A stretch of 30,385 nt of DNA, taken from assembly GCA_001655205.1 (NCBI GenBank), contig LPNZ01008965.1, positions 1-30,385 of the forward strand, given 5' to 3'. The DNA is from Lenisia limosa (lineage: Eukaryota; Breviatea). The notes under the pieces are model-generated. The model was not told the DNA's origin, made no database searches, and saw nothing but the letters and a program-made list of their open reading frames with translations. The translations under genes were made by a program, and so were the position numbers. Within the stretch, counting starts at the first letter, position 1. Every line of letters starts with the position of its first letter. Shown one piece after another: positions 1-10,644 of the stretch.

Positions 1-120
1 GGGGGGGGGGGGTCAGGTCAATCTTAAATAACGTTTTTTTTTTATTATTATTATTTTGAACAGTAAAGCTTGTTCTGAAAGGTAAATGGGATAAGGGTTT
101 TGTTTGAGGCTGGCCAATAG

Positions 121-3100
121 TTTTGAAGAACATAAACCTGACGTTTTATTTGAAGCCAGCGAGCCTCCCACACCGCCCCCAATCCCGCCTCCAACCACGC
201 CTCGCACCCCGCCATCTCAGGACGCAGCCTCCATTGACCCACATTTGATATGGACTTCAGGGCAGCGAACGCGAATTCTCGTTCTCATTTGGTTCCCATC
301 ATTGCTCATGGTGGTTGCTAACTCCATCTTCCTGCCATGTGGGTTGGGTTGACAGACACACTCACAAAGAGTATGGAAATTGTTTACAAATCTGTTGTTA
401 TCAAAAAAAATTCAAAATTTATTTAAAATGCCACGATATTTTTCGAATTATCACCCGTATAGCCTTGGTGGAGATTGAACAAGACTTGAATGCATCAAAA
501 GCCATGGTAACTGCTGCAGTGGCTGTCTACTCAGGTATGTAAATTGCTTGGTGTGTTGTGTAATAACCTTGATTGTTCCGCATCACAGTCAACCGAATGA
601 TGTTGGGAATAAAGTTTTTTTATTTAAGAGCCTATTTTATTCATTTCTGAAACTAAAAACGGCATTGTGTAGCTGATATAGCTACCTCGTTTTTTGGAAA
701 TTTACGTTTGGGTATTTTCAGGGGGAAAACATCTGTATATTTGATGGGCACAAAAAATTCATGAAAAAATTCACTTTTTGCTCATGAAAAATGAAAAATT
801 AATACTTGGTTGGGCCGCAATGACAGCCTGAACACGGCGGGGCATGGAATCAATTATAGACACAGCTCCTCCTTGGTAATAGCAGCCCAACCAGCTATCA
901 AACACTTCATCATGGCATTTTCGGACGATGGTCGAGCATTTTTTTTCTTCCAACGGTCAAGAAGACCCCAATGTTCGATTGGATTAAGGTCAGGAGATTG
1001 AGATGCCACTCCAAAACAGAATAATCAGTATTTTCTAAATAAGATTTAATGATCTAAAAGGTAAATTCAGACAGTGTCTTACTTTGGCAGTATGGATAGA
1101 CGCATTGTCCTTTTGAAAAATGGCCTGGTCCAATTGTAATCCAGTACATTTCATAAGGGAGTTACGGGCAAAAGGTGTCAGAATTTTTTTCCTGTAGTCA
1201 ATTGAAGTGAATCGTCTATTCATTTTGTATAAACTCCATTAGGACCAATTGCACCCCAAATCATAGCATCACCGCCACAATGTTTGAAAGTGGGAACAAT
1301 TCGCTTCATTTTTAAGGCTTCACCAACCCCTTGTTGGCTCGGAAGAGCTCAAATTTCCATAAGTCAGTCCAGCATACCTTATAATCCGAAACAGTCCAGT
1401 GTTGACGAGCGAGGCACCATTCTAGGCGATGTTGGCGATTATTTTTTTGTTTATTAGAGGGTTACGGCGGGCTTTAAAAAACCTTGTTCAGACAGGCTTA
1501 GAATGACAGCAACGCTCACTACTAATCCCTTTTTCTTCTGGAAGAGGTCTTTGTGGCGCTTGACTGAAGTGAGGGGCTTCTTAAGTACTTGTTTTAGAAA
1601 TAATGGAGTCTTCTTCCTTGGTTGTGCTTCTAGGACGACCTGAACTTCTCCTATTGAGGATACTTTCGCCTTTCTTGAATTTACTGCACCAATTCAACAA
1701 AGTAGTAACAGGTACTATGTCATAATACCTGAGCGTTTTAAGGCACGATGAATCTGGATATTCGATAAGTCATCATGGAAGAGCTGCACTACTCGTCCCT
1801 TGAGCAAGAAATTTTCACGATTATTCATGGGAATTAAAAGGGTTTCAAAAAGTAGCATTTCAATCGTTATCAAAAAGGTGCAGTAGCATTCCTATCCTTT
1901 TCAAAAAGGTGCCGTTTCCTATCGTTTTCAAAAAGGAGCAATAGTATTCCTATCGCTTCCAAAAGGTGCAGTAGCATTCCTATCGTTTTTTTAAAAAAGC
2001 AATAGCATTCCTATCGCTTCCAAAAAGGTGCAGTAGCATTTCAATCGTTTTCAAAAAGGTGCAGTAGCATTCCTAAAGCTTCCTAAAAGGTGCAGTAGCA
2101 TTTCAATCATTTTCAAAAAGGTGCAGTAGCATTCCTATCGCCTCCACAAAGGTGCAGTAGCATTCCACATTTATCTTTTTTTTTTTTCAAAAATAATATT
2201 GAAAGTGCAGTTAGAAATTAGGAGCAAAAAGTGATTTTTTTTTTTTTTTTTTTNNNNNNNNNNNNNNNNNNNNNNNNNNNNNNNNNNNNNNNNNNNNNNN
2301 NNNNTGAAAATATTCCCAGACGTAAATTTCCAAAAAAACGAGGTATATCAGCTACACAATGTCGTTTTTAGTTTCAAAAATGAATAAAATAGGCTCTTGA
2401 AATGGAAAAAAAAAACTTTATTCCAAACATCATTCCATTGAATTATATGTCTTTTTTTTGTTTCATTTCCTTAAGAGTTTTGAATTCTTAAGTTAGTTAT
2501 TCATGTTTTACATCTATTGTGTTAGTATCATTTACTCCTGTGACCTTAAAGGGATGATTGGGGTGATGCCTCTTATATGGGGCCCTTTGAGTGATGAAAT
2601 TGGAAGAAAACCGGTTTTGATAGGTTGGTGTGTTTGCACCCTTGTTTTGTTCTAATCACTTTGTTTTATAGACTGACGTTATTCATTTTGCGTTTGTTCA
2701 GCAAGCCGACTCTCTTTTTCACCATTTAGCTGGTCTATGGATTCTGTTTTTAGGCTCAGGGCTAGCTGCTTTTGTGATGGACATTTACTGTAAGTGGTGA
2801 CTGTGATGCAGGACAGTCGCAATAGGAGCCTGTAATATATTTTAACTCCATAGCCTTGATTCTCCTTCGGCTTTTGCAAGCATTCGGTGCCGCCGCGTTT
2901 GTCACTGTCGGAACCGGCATCGTGAATGACGTGTTTCCATTGAAGGCGCGGGGTGAGTGGCTAGATGGTGCATTTAGTCATTTGAAGCCGTCAATCAATA
3001 ATGACTACCATTTTCAATCTCATAATATTATTATTGTATAGTATACTATGATATACAGTGTAAATATGTACTGCAGTGTCACGTGTTCTGTTGAGTTTCC

Positions 3101-5166
3101 TTCTTTCTCCTTTGACTATTTTTATTTTAGGCAAGGCTATGTCACGGTTTACATCAGGCCCCTTGATAGGCCCGGTTGCTGGTTCGCAATGGGTTCATAG
3201 TATTGTCTAAACCCAATTTTCAATCCACAAAAGATACCATATGATACGATAAAGGGAAAAGAGGGTGGTGCTTTGGAGTGTGTGCATATGATACGATAAA
3301 GGGAAAAGAGGGTGGTGCTTTGGAGTGTGTGGTTTTGCCATTTCGAATGACGCAAAAGGCCCTATGATCGGAGGAACGGTGGCATCAGTGTTAGACTGGA
3401 GATATTGCTTCGTTGTCTTGGCGTCAGTTAGGTAGGCTTTTATCAACAGATACATCTAAGAAAAATGTATCACAATAAAACGTTATTTTTGAATGCTCCT
3501 TATATTGCATTTGGAATACCGATTAACACGCCAGTTTTTTTTGTGCCATTGCCATTCAGTTTGGGCTTCCCGAAACCCTTGGTCCGTTAGCAGTTGCGCA
3601 CCATCTGAAAGTTCCTCCTCGTGGGCGTTCTGCTATATTGTTTCTTGAGTGTTATTGATTTGTTTTACTTATTTGTCTGTATTTCTTGACCCTTTTCTTC
3701 TCCAGCTCCAAATAAGAAGAGGCAAAAGAGCCGCGTTGTCACATACGCCCTGATGGCAAGCCAGGCTCTTAGTCACCTCAAAACTCTGGACATACTAGTC
3801 TTGACGATTTTGATATCGGTTAGCTTTCTGTTTCAATTTTTTCGTTTGATTTCTGATGGCATGTCATTATTAAGCCAAGAATGGGATGTGTGAAGGCAAT
3901 GAAGTAATTGCATGTGTTGTCTCTCTTCCGTTTTACCAGCATGCCTTCATTTCCTTTCAGACGACATACTCGTCAATATTTGCCGCCATCATCACGCAGC
4001 TGCCATATGAGTTCATTGAGTGAGCTGTTGATGTACACCCGTCTCGGGTTTATTTTGAAGGAATTCCTTTTATTGTCATCTTGTAACTCTTTTTTTTTAC
4101 CAATCTTAGCCATGGGTTAAACACGTCTGAAACTGGACTGGCCTACTTACCCTTTGGTGTTGGCTGTCTTTTCGGGGTCCTCGCTGGTGGTGCCTGGGCT
4201 GATATTTTAAGAAAATCGAAAGGTAGGCAATTACTCTCTTCGAAAAATGATCTAATAAGTCTCCTAGAACACGCTCTAATATGTAATAGCATCGTAAATC
4301 ATGTGTGAGATCACCATTTGAAGCCAAATTGTAACAACTCAGGTCCGGCTGGTGGGGTTGTTCCCTCACTTGTTGCTGCTTTTTCTTCTGTCTTGACGTA
4401 TCTTTGGTTTGGCTTAACAATCAGGTGAGTTGATTTTTTAGTAAGAAAGGGTCTGAGGCATGTTAAATAGGGATGCAGTAAGTCATCGGTAATTCAAGCT
4501 TAATGCAAGTGCGCATATTATTTATTTGGCTTCCCCTTCAGACTGTTCACAGCAAAGTTAAATTGATTGTGGATATGATGTGCGGAATTCTCAAGAATGT
4601 GTTGTATAACAACCCCCCCCCATTTAGGGAGTCCCTTGTATCAGGTATCGTGTCTTTATTTCCTGCAGCCTTCTTCTACTGTATGGTGCGACCAGGTAAG
4701 GTGCTGGAGTTTACTTTTTTGCACTTTGGGATACTCATCCACGCACTGTCTTGGTTTTCCTTAGATTTTCCCACGTGTTGTCTTAATTTTATAGGTCTCC
4801 AGATATACTGTATGCAACTAAAGCCAGGAAAAGGTAAATGAGTGTCAATTTATATTTTTGACCTTTTTTTGAAGCAAGACAATTTAATTTTAGAATACCT
4901 AAGAATATGATTTACTGGTTGCATTGGAGTTATCCGACATGTTTGACCGAATAGGAGCTGCGGTTATGGCCGCAATGGTGTGTGTACAGTACCTCATGAC
5001 TATGGTCATGGTCATGGTTGCACCTCTTCTCATCGATTCCATTGGGTTCAAGACGTACCTCACACTGATAGCCCTACTTCAGGTTACGCTCTGTCTTACT
5101 TCGACTACTCTTACATTTCTGATTGAAACGAGGAAGCTCAATTTTCACCCTCTTAGGCAGTCGTAG
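121..5166 (+). CDS. Major facilitator superfamily transporter, DHA1 (drug:H+ antiporter-like), multi-exon, 5' partial
   Basis: Integral membrane transporter, probably a 12-helix proton-coupled exporter; the substrate cannot be told. Exons I can join in frame: 121-338, 463-534, 2552-2623, 2730-2789, 2854-2952, 3131-3181, 3359-3426, 3560-3620, 3706-3818, 3961-4019, 4110-4222, 4343-4424, short exons between 4542 and 4840, and 4914-5166 ending in TAG. A proline-rich cytoplasmic N-terminus (PPTPPPIPPPTTPRTPP) precedes helix 1. MFS motif A is seen as GPLSDEIGRKPV after helix 2, and the antiporter motif C as GPLIGPVAGPMIGG. RLLQAFGAAAFVTVG fits helix 4 and FGLPETLG the end of helix 6; a basic loop (PNKKRQKSR) separates the two halves. 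Position 121 follows an acceptor-like CCAATAG and no in-frame ATG is seen, so the first exon is missing or lies before 80. Family call is sound; the exons from 4542 to 4840 are the weakest part. Confidence 0.85.
595..720 (+). repeat. Left terminal inverted repeat of the Tc1-like element
   Basis: Begins GAATGATGTTGGGAATAAAG and runs to ATTTTCA near 720. Its reverse complement recurs at 2305-2435 with scattered mismatches. One difference is an extra TAGC in the left copy, where GATATAGCTACC pairs with GATATACC. Confidence 0.85.
771..1828 (-). pseudogene. Tc1/mariner transposase, degraded
   Basis: Read on the minus strand, an ATG at 1828 opens a helix-turn-helix-like N-terminus (GRVVQLFHDDLSNIQIHRAL) that meets a stop soon after. 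Later pieces in shifting frames match DDE-transposase landmarks: CGGDAMIWGAIGPNG near 1280-1220, FQKDNASIHTAKV near 1120-1080 (second catalytic Asp region), SPDLNPIEHWG near 1000-960 (third acidic residue), and IIDSMPRRVQAVIAA near 870-820 at the C-terminus. Order and spacing fit a full-length Tc1-type transposase. Stops and frame changes between the pieces mean it cannot make an active enzyme as assembled. Confidence 0.85.
1840..2167 (+). repeat. Degenerate minisatellite inside the transposon
   Basis: About ten copies of a roughly 30-36 bp unit with core AAAAGGTGCAGTAGCATTCC followed by TATCGTTTTC or TATCGCTTCC. Unit length and the TATCG/CAATCG segment vary between copies. It lies between the transposase start (minus strand) and the right inverted repeat, so it is probably an expansion that arose within the element. 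Confidence 0.9.
2305..2435 (-). repeat. Right terminal inverted repeat of the Tc1-like element
   Basis: Starts TGAAAATATTCCCAGACG directly after the N run and ends CAAACATCATTC. It is the inverted partner of 595-720. Repeats this long are unusual beside canonical Tc1 ends but occur in some Tc1/mariner lineages. Confidence 0.85.
3238..3331 (+). repeat. Perfect 47-bp tandem duplication in an MFS intron
   Basis: Two identical adjacent units beginning CATATGATACGATAAAGGG and ending GGAGTGTGTG. They lie wholly inside the intron at 3182-3358, so the protein is unaffected. Identity of the copies suggests a recent event or an assembly duplication. Confidence 0.95.
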
Positions 5167-5698
5167 CCCTCCCAGCCACGCTTCTTGTCCGTAAAAGGCT
5201 CAGCCAGTTCACGCCACCAATCCCCCAATTGGAGGTCCCAAGTTGGCTCATTGAGTGTCTATCGAAATTATTTGCTTTTTGTGTTTGCTTCTGATACTCC
5301 AGCATCGCCCACACCCCTCAAAACGGCTGGGCCCGACAGTGAGCAAAGTAAGGCGTAGCATGGTAGCATTCGGATGGTAACGGTAAAGAGTTTTCTGCCA
5401 GTGTGGGCTTTTTGTTCTATTATTTCTTATTATGAAGATTTTTCTCCTGATTTCATGGATACAATGTTTGGTTTCCCTAAAACTCATTTACCATCTAAAC
5501 AAGGTCAAGACAATTGAATAACAGTTTCATTCCAGTGTCTCTGACCATCTACCAACCATGTTCTTCTTTACTCAATAACAGATCGCAGCAGCAGCCAATA
5601 ACATAATACCATATCATACAGTAATAATATCTTTAGCGTAAACCCGTTTTAAAAATATCAAAACAGTTCCATTTACACCTCAAATACACCCAACCAAT
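5167..5698. other. Convergent intergenic region
   Basis: 532 bp between the stop of the MFS gene (+) and the stop of the CUE gene (-). It holds no exon I can support, only AT-rich sequence that would carry both 3' UTRs. Confidence 0.6.
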
Positions 5699-7188
5699 TT
5701 AATCCTTCTTCTTACTGTAGTCCCTGAGGAGCAACTAGGAGGTTAGAGTCCACACCATCGCTTATAGAGAGATAGGAATAAAAAAAACCTGATAGCCCCA
5801 CATACAGACTGATCATGGTGTTCCTTTTCCTCGTCCTGATTCAACTGCTCGTACTCCTTGGACTGGCCCGAAAAGATTGAAGACACTGCTGAAACTGCCG
5901 AGCTGCACATTGACTTGATCTTCTGCCCAACAGCGTCGGCTGGCACTAAGGTTTCTCGCTAGATACTTCATAAAAGGGAATATTAAAACAGTTTTATTGT
6001 ATCAAAGGAACTTGAGGTGGGGTAAGATAGATATGACGTGTAAAGCTGTACAATGAAATAGTCCGCCTACCAATCTATCTTGGCTCTTTTCCTCCTGTGC
6101 TTTCCTTGCTTTCTCGGCTTCAGCCGCATTTTGTACCTGTTGGATCTCGTACTCAGCTAAATGGGTGAAAAAGTGATCTCCTGTCACAGCATCAAAAACA
6201 CTTTCCGATAAATAAAATACAGTAGTTACTTGTAGTCACCTTTTCTCACATTGTTTTTGCTCCCAAAGAAGCTCCTAAACAATAAATGTTAACAGATGAA
6301 GTAATAATTCTTGAAGATATGATGAAATCAACAACGCACAGAACACACACCTCAGCGTGTTGCAAGGCCAAAGCCACCTGCTGGTCCGACTCAAATTGAG
6401 TCATGGACTCGGCTCCTTCAACTTCAGGGTTGGCCACTCCTGCCTCCTATAGGGGTCAATTAGCTAGGATTATTGAGTACTCTTTGATAAACCTAGAGTG
6501 TTTCATAGTAAATATTTGAGGAAAACTTTGAAAAAATAGACCCATCCCAGGTAATAAGTAACAGTTACACTAAGTCAGCCAACAATAGCAATTTCTTCAA
6601 GCCTAGATTTTGAACTTTTTCCGGAAGTGGGATGGCTTTCGTCCTTGTAGTTGAGGGGAACAAACTGGGGTGGTGCGGGGGCTGACTCATTGTCTTCAGT
6701 CATTGACACCNNNNNNNNNNNNNNNNNNNNNNNNNNNNNNNNNNNNNNNNNNNNNNNNNNNNNNNNNNNNNNNNNNNNNNNNNNNNNNNAAAAACCTGAT
6801 ATTTGGAAAATCAAACGCTCAGTATCAATTAGCGAGAGTATGGAGGAGGGGTACATCAGTGACAGAACAGAAGAAATTTTGATAAACAGATCAACAAATC
6901 TCTAGCCAACACCAAGTACCCCCATCCCCATTATGCACCCTGACTGCTTTCTACTGTACTTTTCGGAGAAAGAAACCACCTCATCAAGCATACCGGCAGG
7001 AACTGCGGTATCGTCACCACCATATTCTTCATAAACCGCAGCCACGATCTATGCGATAAAAATAAAGGATATCTCATAAAAACATAGGATTAATTGATAG
7101 GGTTGGATGTTCATACAGATGGATCAATATGCTGGAAGACACTGATGAGGTCACTCAAAGAGTTACAAGGGATCGATACAGAGGCCAT
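5699..7188 (-). CDS. CUE-domain protein with coiled-coil tail
   Basis: Probably a ubiquitin-binding adaptor. Exon 1 (7188-7117) starts MASVSIPCNSLSDLISVFQH; with exon 2 (from 7048) it gives LISVFQHIDPSIVAAVYEEY then GGDDTAVPAGMLDE. This fits the CUE pattern of a three-helix fold with a hydrophobic-F-x start and a C-terminal di-leucine position, here ML. After an N gap (6711-6789) come a proline-rich linker (SAPAPPQFVPLNYKDE), a UIM-like stretch (ESDQQVALALQHAEE), a charged helix (AAEAEKARKAQEEKSQDR) and a Ser/Ala-rich segment (SSAVSAVSSIF). It ends DQDYSKKKD, using an acceptor at CCTCAG to reach TAA at 5699. Later exons join in phase. The loss of the usual MFP triad (here VFQ) makes ubiquitin binding an inference. 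Exact family is unknown to me. Confidence 0.7.
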
Positions 7189-7636
7189 TTTGATGAACTT
7201 AAACCGATGTTAGAATGTAAGAAGTAAGCAAGGCTTTACAGCTTTACAAAGGCTTAGGTAGGAAAGCTGAAGAAAAGGAGAGAGCATTGCCAGTACCACC
7301 TATGATTTTCTTTATTTAAATGCCACCAGTGATTTAGCAGCTGTTTGGTGATCCGTTGTGGCTGTTTGTTGTTGTGTTGTTGTGTGTTAAAATTTAGAGA
7401 CTACTAAGGAGGAAGAGAGGAAGGGAATAGTTGCCGATTATTCAAATTTGAGGTTTGTCTTAAAAAAACGTAACATATTAGCATGTTGAGCAGATGTTGG
7501 GTGTCCTTTTTCATATATGATCGTATATGTATGAGCTTATGAGCTTGGAGGTTTAGCTAGAGAGGCATATGATATTCAAACAATTTCTCATATTAAAACC
7601 ACAGTGTTCTCGTTTCATGAAATACTAACAACGCAG
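7189..7636. promoter_or_regulatory. Divergent promoter region, CUE gene / DFRxxL gene
   Basis: 448 bp between two ATGs facing away from each other. No clear TATA box is placed at a convincing distance. The plus-strand ATG at 7637 follows AACGCAG, so a 5' UTR intron ending there is possible. Confidence 0.45.
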
Positions 7637-9470
7637 ATGGAGAGTTTATTCAGAGAGATACCATATGAGCTTGAGAGGGCTCTCCAGAATGTGAGTGTTT
7701 CGAAATCTGTTCTTTGGGCAGTTACATCCGTTATACATTTTCACAACCCCAATGTCATTATTCTTCAGATGGATTTTGAGAAGTTTGAGGAATTCTACCA
7801 CTCGCTCATGAACCGATATCATACACTTGGATATGAAGACTTCTGTGAGGATGTTCAACAGTAAGCTGGGGTATATTGCCATTCTGACATTCAGATACTA
7901 TAAGCAAACCGGAGACATCTCCAATGATGATCGGCATTTCTTCCGCACAATGGTGCAGGTGGGTGGGATTCAGCACTATGGTGCAGGTGGGTGGGATTCA
8001 GCCCTATGGGATTCATTTATTTGATCTGATACACCATATTTTACTTATTTATGCCCGCACCCCCAGTTCTGCAAACACTCAGCAGCGACCTTGGATGCGT
8101 CCGCCCCAGAGGCTGACTTCATTTACACCATGATCAGCATCGACCGAGTAATTTGGGAGCTCACCATTACAACTTCTTTTGTATCCAGAATCAAATATAT
8201 TTAATATTGTCAGATTAACGGAAAGCGAATCTCTCTTGACAGGGTAAGCTGGGGTTTTTTTTTACTATATTATTATTATTTATGTGGATATTAAAGCAGA
8301 TGGTAACATTCTTTGACTCATTTTCTAGATTGTTTATGGGCGAAGGATTCTCAAACCTGTAGGGGGAGGTGATCAATATTATATATCATATATACAGATT
8401 CTGTTTTGAATTGAATCCATATGATTAATTTTTAGATTCAACATGCCATTCTTAACATTGGGGCTCAGATTCAAGAAGAAGAAGAAGAAGAAGAAGAGGT
8501 GAGAACACACAAAGTACACAGATCTCAGGATCTCACTAATTGATAGTTTTACGTATTTGGATGGGAGGCGGTGCTGTGTGTTGTCAGCCAATTTTCAAAT
8601 TTTACTCCCCCCCTTCCCGCAGAATCTTCGAAATGTTTTGCGGCCGCGTAAGTCTCCCAAGAAACTCAATACCCCTGTTAGGGATTCCCCGAAGAAAGTA
8701 AGAAGGATCACAAGTGTATCTGTTCTAGTTCTTTGAGCTTTATTGATCTGCTTAGGACATCCGTGCTCAGCTGAAGCAAAAGACAATCAGAATACCTGAA
8801 CAACCAAAGGCAGCCACCCCTGTTAAGGTGAGTTGCGCTAACTTTCAAATTCAATATTTTTACAAGCAATCTTCGTTATTTGTTTCCCTAGGTTTTAAAT
8901 GTAGTTTTATTATTTCTCTTGTTCAATTTTTTTTTTTTTTTTTTTTTTTNNNNNNNNNNNNNNNNNNNNNNNNNNNNNNNNNNNNNNNNNNNNNNNNNNN
9001 NNNNNNNNNNNNNNNNNNNNNCAGTATACCCAGAGAAAAGCACTGCCTCACCAGAAAAACAAATGGTAAAAGAGCGATCTTTGCTGCTTGGATACCTCTG
9101 TAACAATATTACCAAGAAGATAGACTTCAGTTCACCTCCCCAGGATTTCCGTGGACAGCTTCAGGCAAATAAAAAGGTTGCACCACAAAGACCGTCTCCT
9201 GTCAAGCAAAATGTATGAGGGCTGTATTGAAGTAATTTACATGCGATTTTTTGAGAATTAAAACATTGTGATGGTTTCCTCTCCCTCACCTACATACACT
9301 TCAGGACTTCCGCCACAATTTGAAGAAAAGAGTAGCGACAAAGCCTGTGAAGGCTGACTCGCCAGTCAAAGTATGCCCTTCACAATGGCAGTTCTTTGGA
9401 GTTGTACTTAGTTTTTCACCTCACTTCTTAGCAAATGGACTTCCGAAATGTTCTTAAGAAGAGATCATAG
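7637..9470 (+). CDS. DFRxxL-repeat protein (putative actin-binding modules)
   Basis: Exons: 7637-7690, 7769-7860, 7895-7958, 8067-8147, 8214-8243, 8329-8358, 8436-8498, 8623-8697, 8756-8827, one beginning in or beside the gap and ending 9065, 9144-9212, 9305-9370, 9432-9470. The N-terminal ~130 residues are helical and unrecognised (FEKFEEFYHSLMNRYHTLGY); a Glu run (E8) follows. Then five visible exons start NLRNVL, DIRAQL, DFRGQL, DFRHNL and QMDFRNVLKKRS-stop. Exons before the next module end SPKK, TPVK, SPEKQM, SPVKQN and SPVK. DFRxxL is the F-actin-binding motif of myosin light-chain kinase N-termini; S/T-P-x-K is the CDK consensus. From exon 4 on, the complete exons are phase 0 at both ends. 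Actin binding and phosphorylation are inferences; the reading frame is strong. A sixth module may be hidden in the gap at 8950-9021. Confidence 0.8.
7950..8005 (+). repeat. 28-bp tandem duplication across a splice donor
   Basis: Two units of 28 bp starting ATGGTGCAGGTGGGTGGG, differing at one base. The exon-intron junction GTGCAG|GTGGGT is within the unit, so the donor exists twice, 28 bp apart. Confidence 0.95.
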
Positions 9471-10128
9471 AAGGTAAGCAATTTTCTGTTGGTGTGGTTC
9501 TTTGCTTTTAACTTGCTTCAGGGTCGTTGGTGTTCCAGGTTGTCACTATATATCATATGATATATTTATTCCTTAACCCATTATACAATCACCACCTTGC
9601 TAACTATATTTTTACAAGAATAATCATTCGCAAAAAGAATGGATTGGTATCAAAAGACAGAACCGTTAGATGCAAAGAAATAACACTTTGAAACATAAAT
9701 AATAATAAGAAAAGGTGCAGCGTGACATGGTTAGAGCTCAAGGCCTACAAAATTAGGCAAATTTGGTCTGGGAAGAGTACTCGTGTACCAACCTCGTATA
9801 TAAGGCCATGACTTGTGATCTAGATAAACCTACACTGTAAACATGGGAAAGGTGTGTTTTCTAATTCAATTTGAAGTACATAATTGAAATGATATGGGTA
9901 CGTGAAATTGTATACTATGTGATATGATATTACATAAATAAAACAAAAAAAAAATTGTACCAGGCTGAAGCCGTCCACCATCCCATTCGGTAAAAAGAAA
10001 GCCTCCAATTTGAGTATGCTACGAGGAGTAGAAAATCATCATAATAATAAGATACATTAGTGTCTATAATGTGACATTACGCTCCCATGAATTCCAGACA
10101 ATTCATTTTATACACTTCATTTCGGGAG
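9471..10128. other. Convergent intergenic region with an isolated TATA-like site
   Basis: 658 bp between the ends of the DFRxxL gene (+) and the CBS gene (-). It contains TATATAAG at 9797 followed by an ATG at 9843 (ATG GGA AAG|GTGTG) and possible acceptors near 9962-9971. Joining at CTGAAG| would give a short basic peptide (MGKPSTIPFGKKKASNLS...) that stops after about 32 codons. I recognise no family, so no gene is called. Confidence 0.4.
9797..9804 (+). promoter_or_regulatory. TATA-box-like TATATAAG
   Basis: A good TATA match 46 bp upstream of an ATG with an immediate splice donor. Comparable spacing is seen for TATTTAAG before the NACA gene at 19738. It may drive a small unrecognised gene or a noncoding transcript. 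Confidence 0.35.
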
Positions 10129-10644
10129 TCATGGAAAAATCATACTGACGTTATCCGTTATCCCTCTCACTTCCCTGGCAACATCCCATGCTGAAGTTAA
10201 ACCGAGCAAATTTCCTTCATCAGACTGAAATCGAATGAAAATACTTGTTCAAACAAAAGGGTGAGGAAGAAGAAAACAGTGAGAAAAATGGAACATTACT
10301 CTATATCAGATGAAGGCCCCAGTCTTTAATAACAGTAATATTAGATATAAACGTGCGAAGTATCGCCACACTTTACCGTGATTACAGCATGGTGGATTTC
10401 ATGTTGAGACATAACAGACGCTACATTATTTCTTGAGGCTTGGGGACTGACAGTTACTATTCTGAGTAAATTAGTAATTAGTACTCTGACACAGAATACA
10501 GCAATAGAAGGAAAAGAGGAAAAAGATTAAACGATGAAAGTAGTCTCACTTTGTACTCATGATGTCCCGTATCAAAGTCGAGGAATCGCATGGCTCTGGC
10601 AGTGCCAGTTTAATGAGGTCCGTTTTGGTGATGATGCCGACTGG
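10129..10644 (-). CDS. CBS-domain protein, C-terminal part
   Basis: Three exons on the minus strand join in phase. The first (10644-10550) reads VGIITKTDLIKLALPEP then TLIRDIMST, the end of one CBS motif and the lead-in to the next. The second reads NNVASVMSQHEIHHAVIT. The third reads SDEGNLLGLTSAWDVAREV and ends at TGA (10129). Together they give the second half of CBS1 and a whole CBS2, a pair that normally binds adenosyl ligands as a Bateman module. The codon split across the first junction (AA|T) fits the phase. The 5' exons are not visible and probably lie in the N gap 10919-11137. Whether this is a stand-alone CBS protein or the tail of a larger enzyme or channel cannot be told. Confidence 0.8.

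Larger units (their letters stand above)
595..2435 (-). mobile_element. Decayed Tc1/mariner-like DNA transposon inside an MFS intron
   Basis: The element is bounded by inverted copies of about 125-130 bp and encloses transposase remains on the minus strand. It fills almost all of the MFS intron at 535-2551; without it the intron would be about 175 bp, like its neighbours. No clear TA target duplication is visible at either edge, so the exact ends may be a few bases off. An assembly gap (2254-2304) lies just inside the right repeat, so full length is uncertain. Confidence 0.85.

Noticed and set aside
1-12. G run at the window start as a G-quadruplex
   Set aside because: It resembles the homopolymers beside the assembly gaps and is more likely a contig edge.
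1840-2167. CRISPR-like array
   Set aside because: The units are contiguous and degenerate with no unique spacers, and the DNA is eukaryotic.
8468-8498. GAAGAA microsatellite
   Set aside because: It is a coding Glu run in the DFRxxL gene, in frame and followed by a proper donor.
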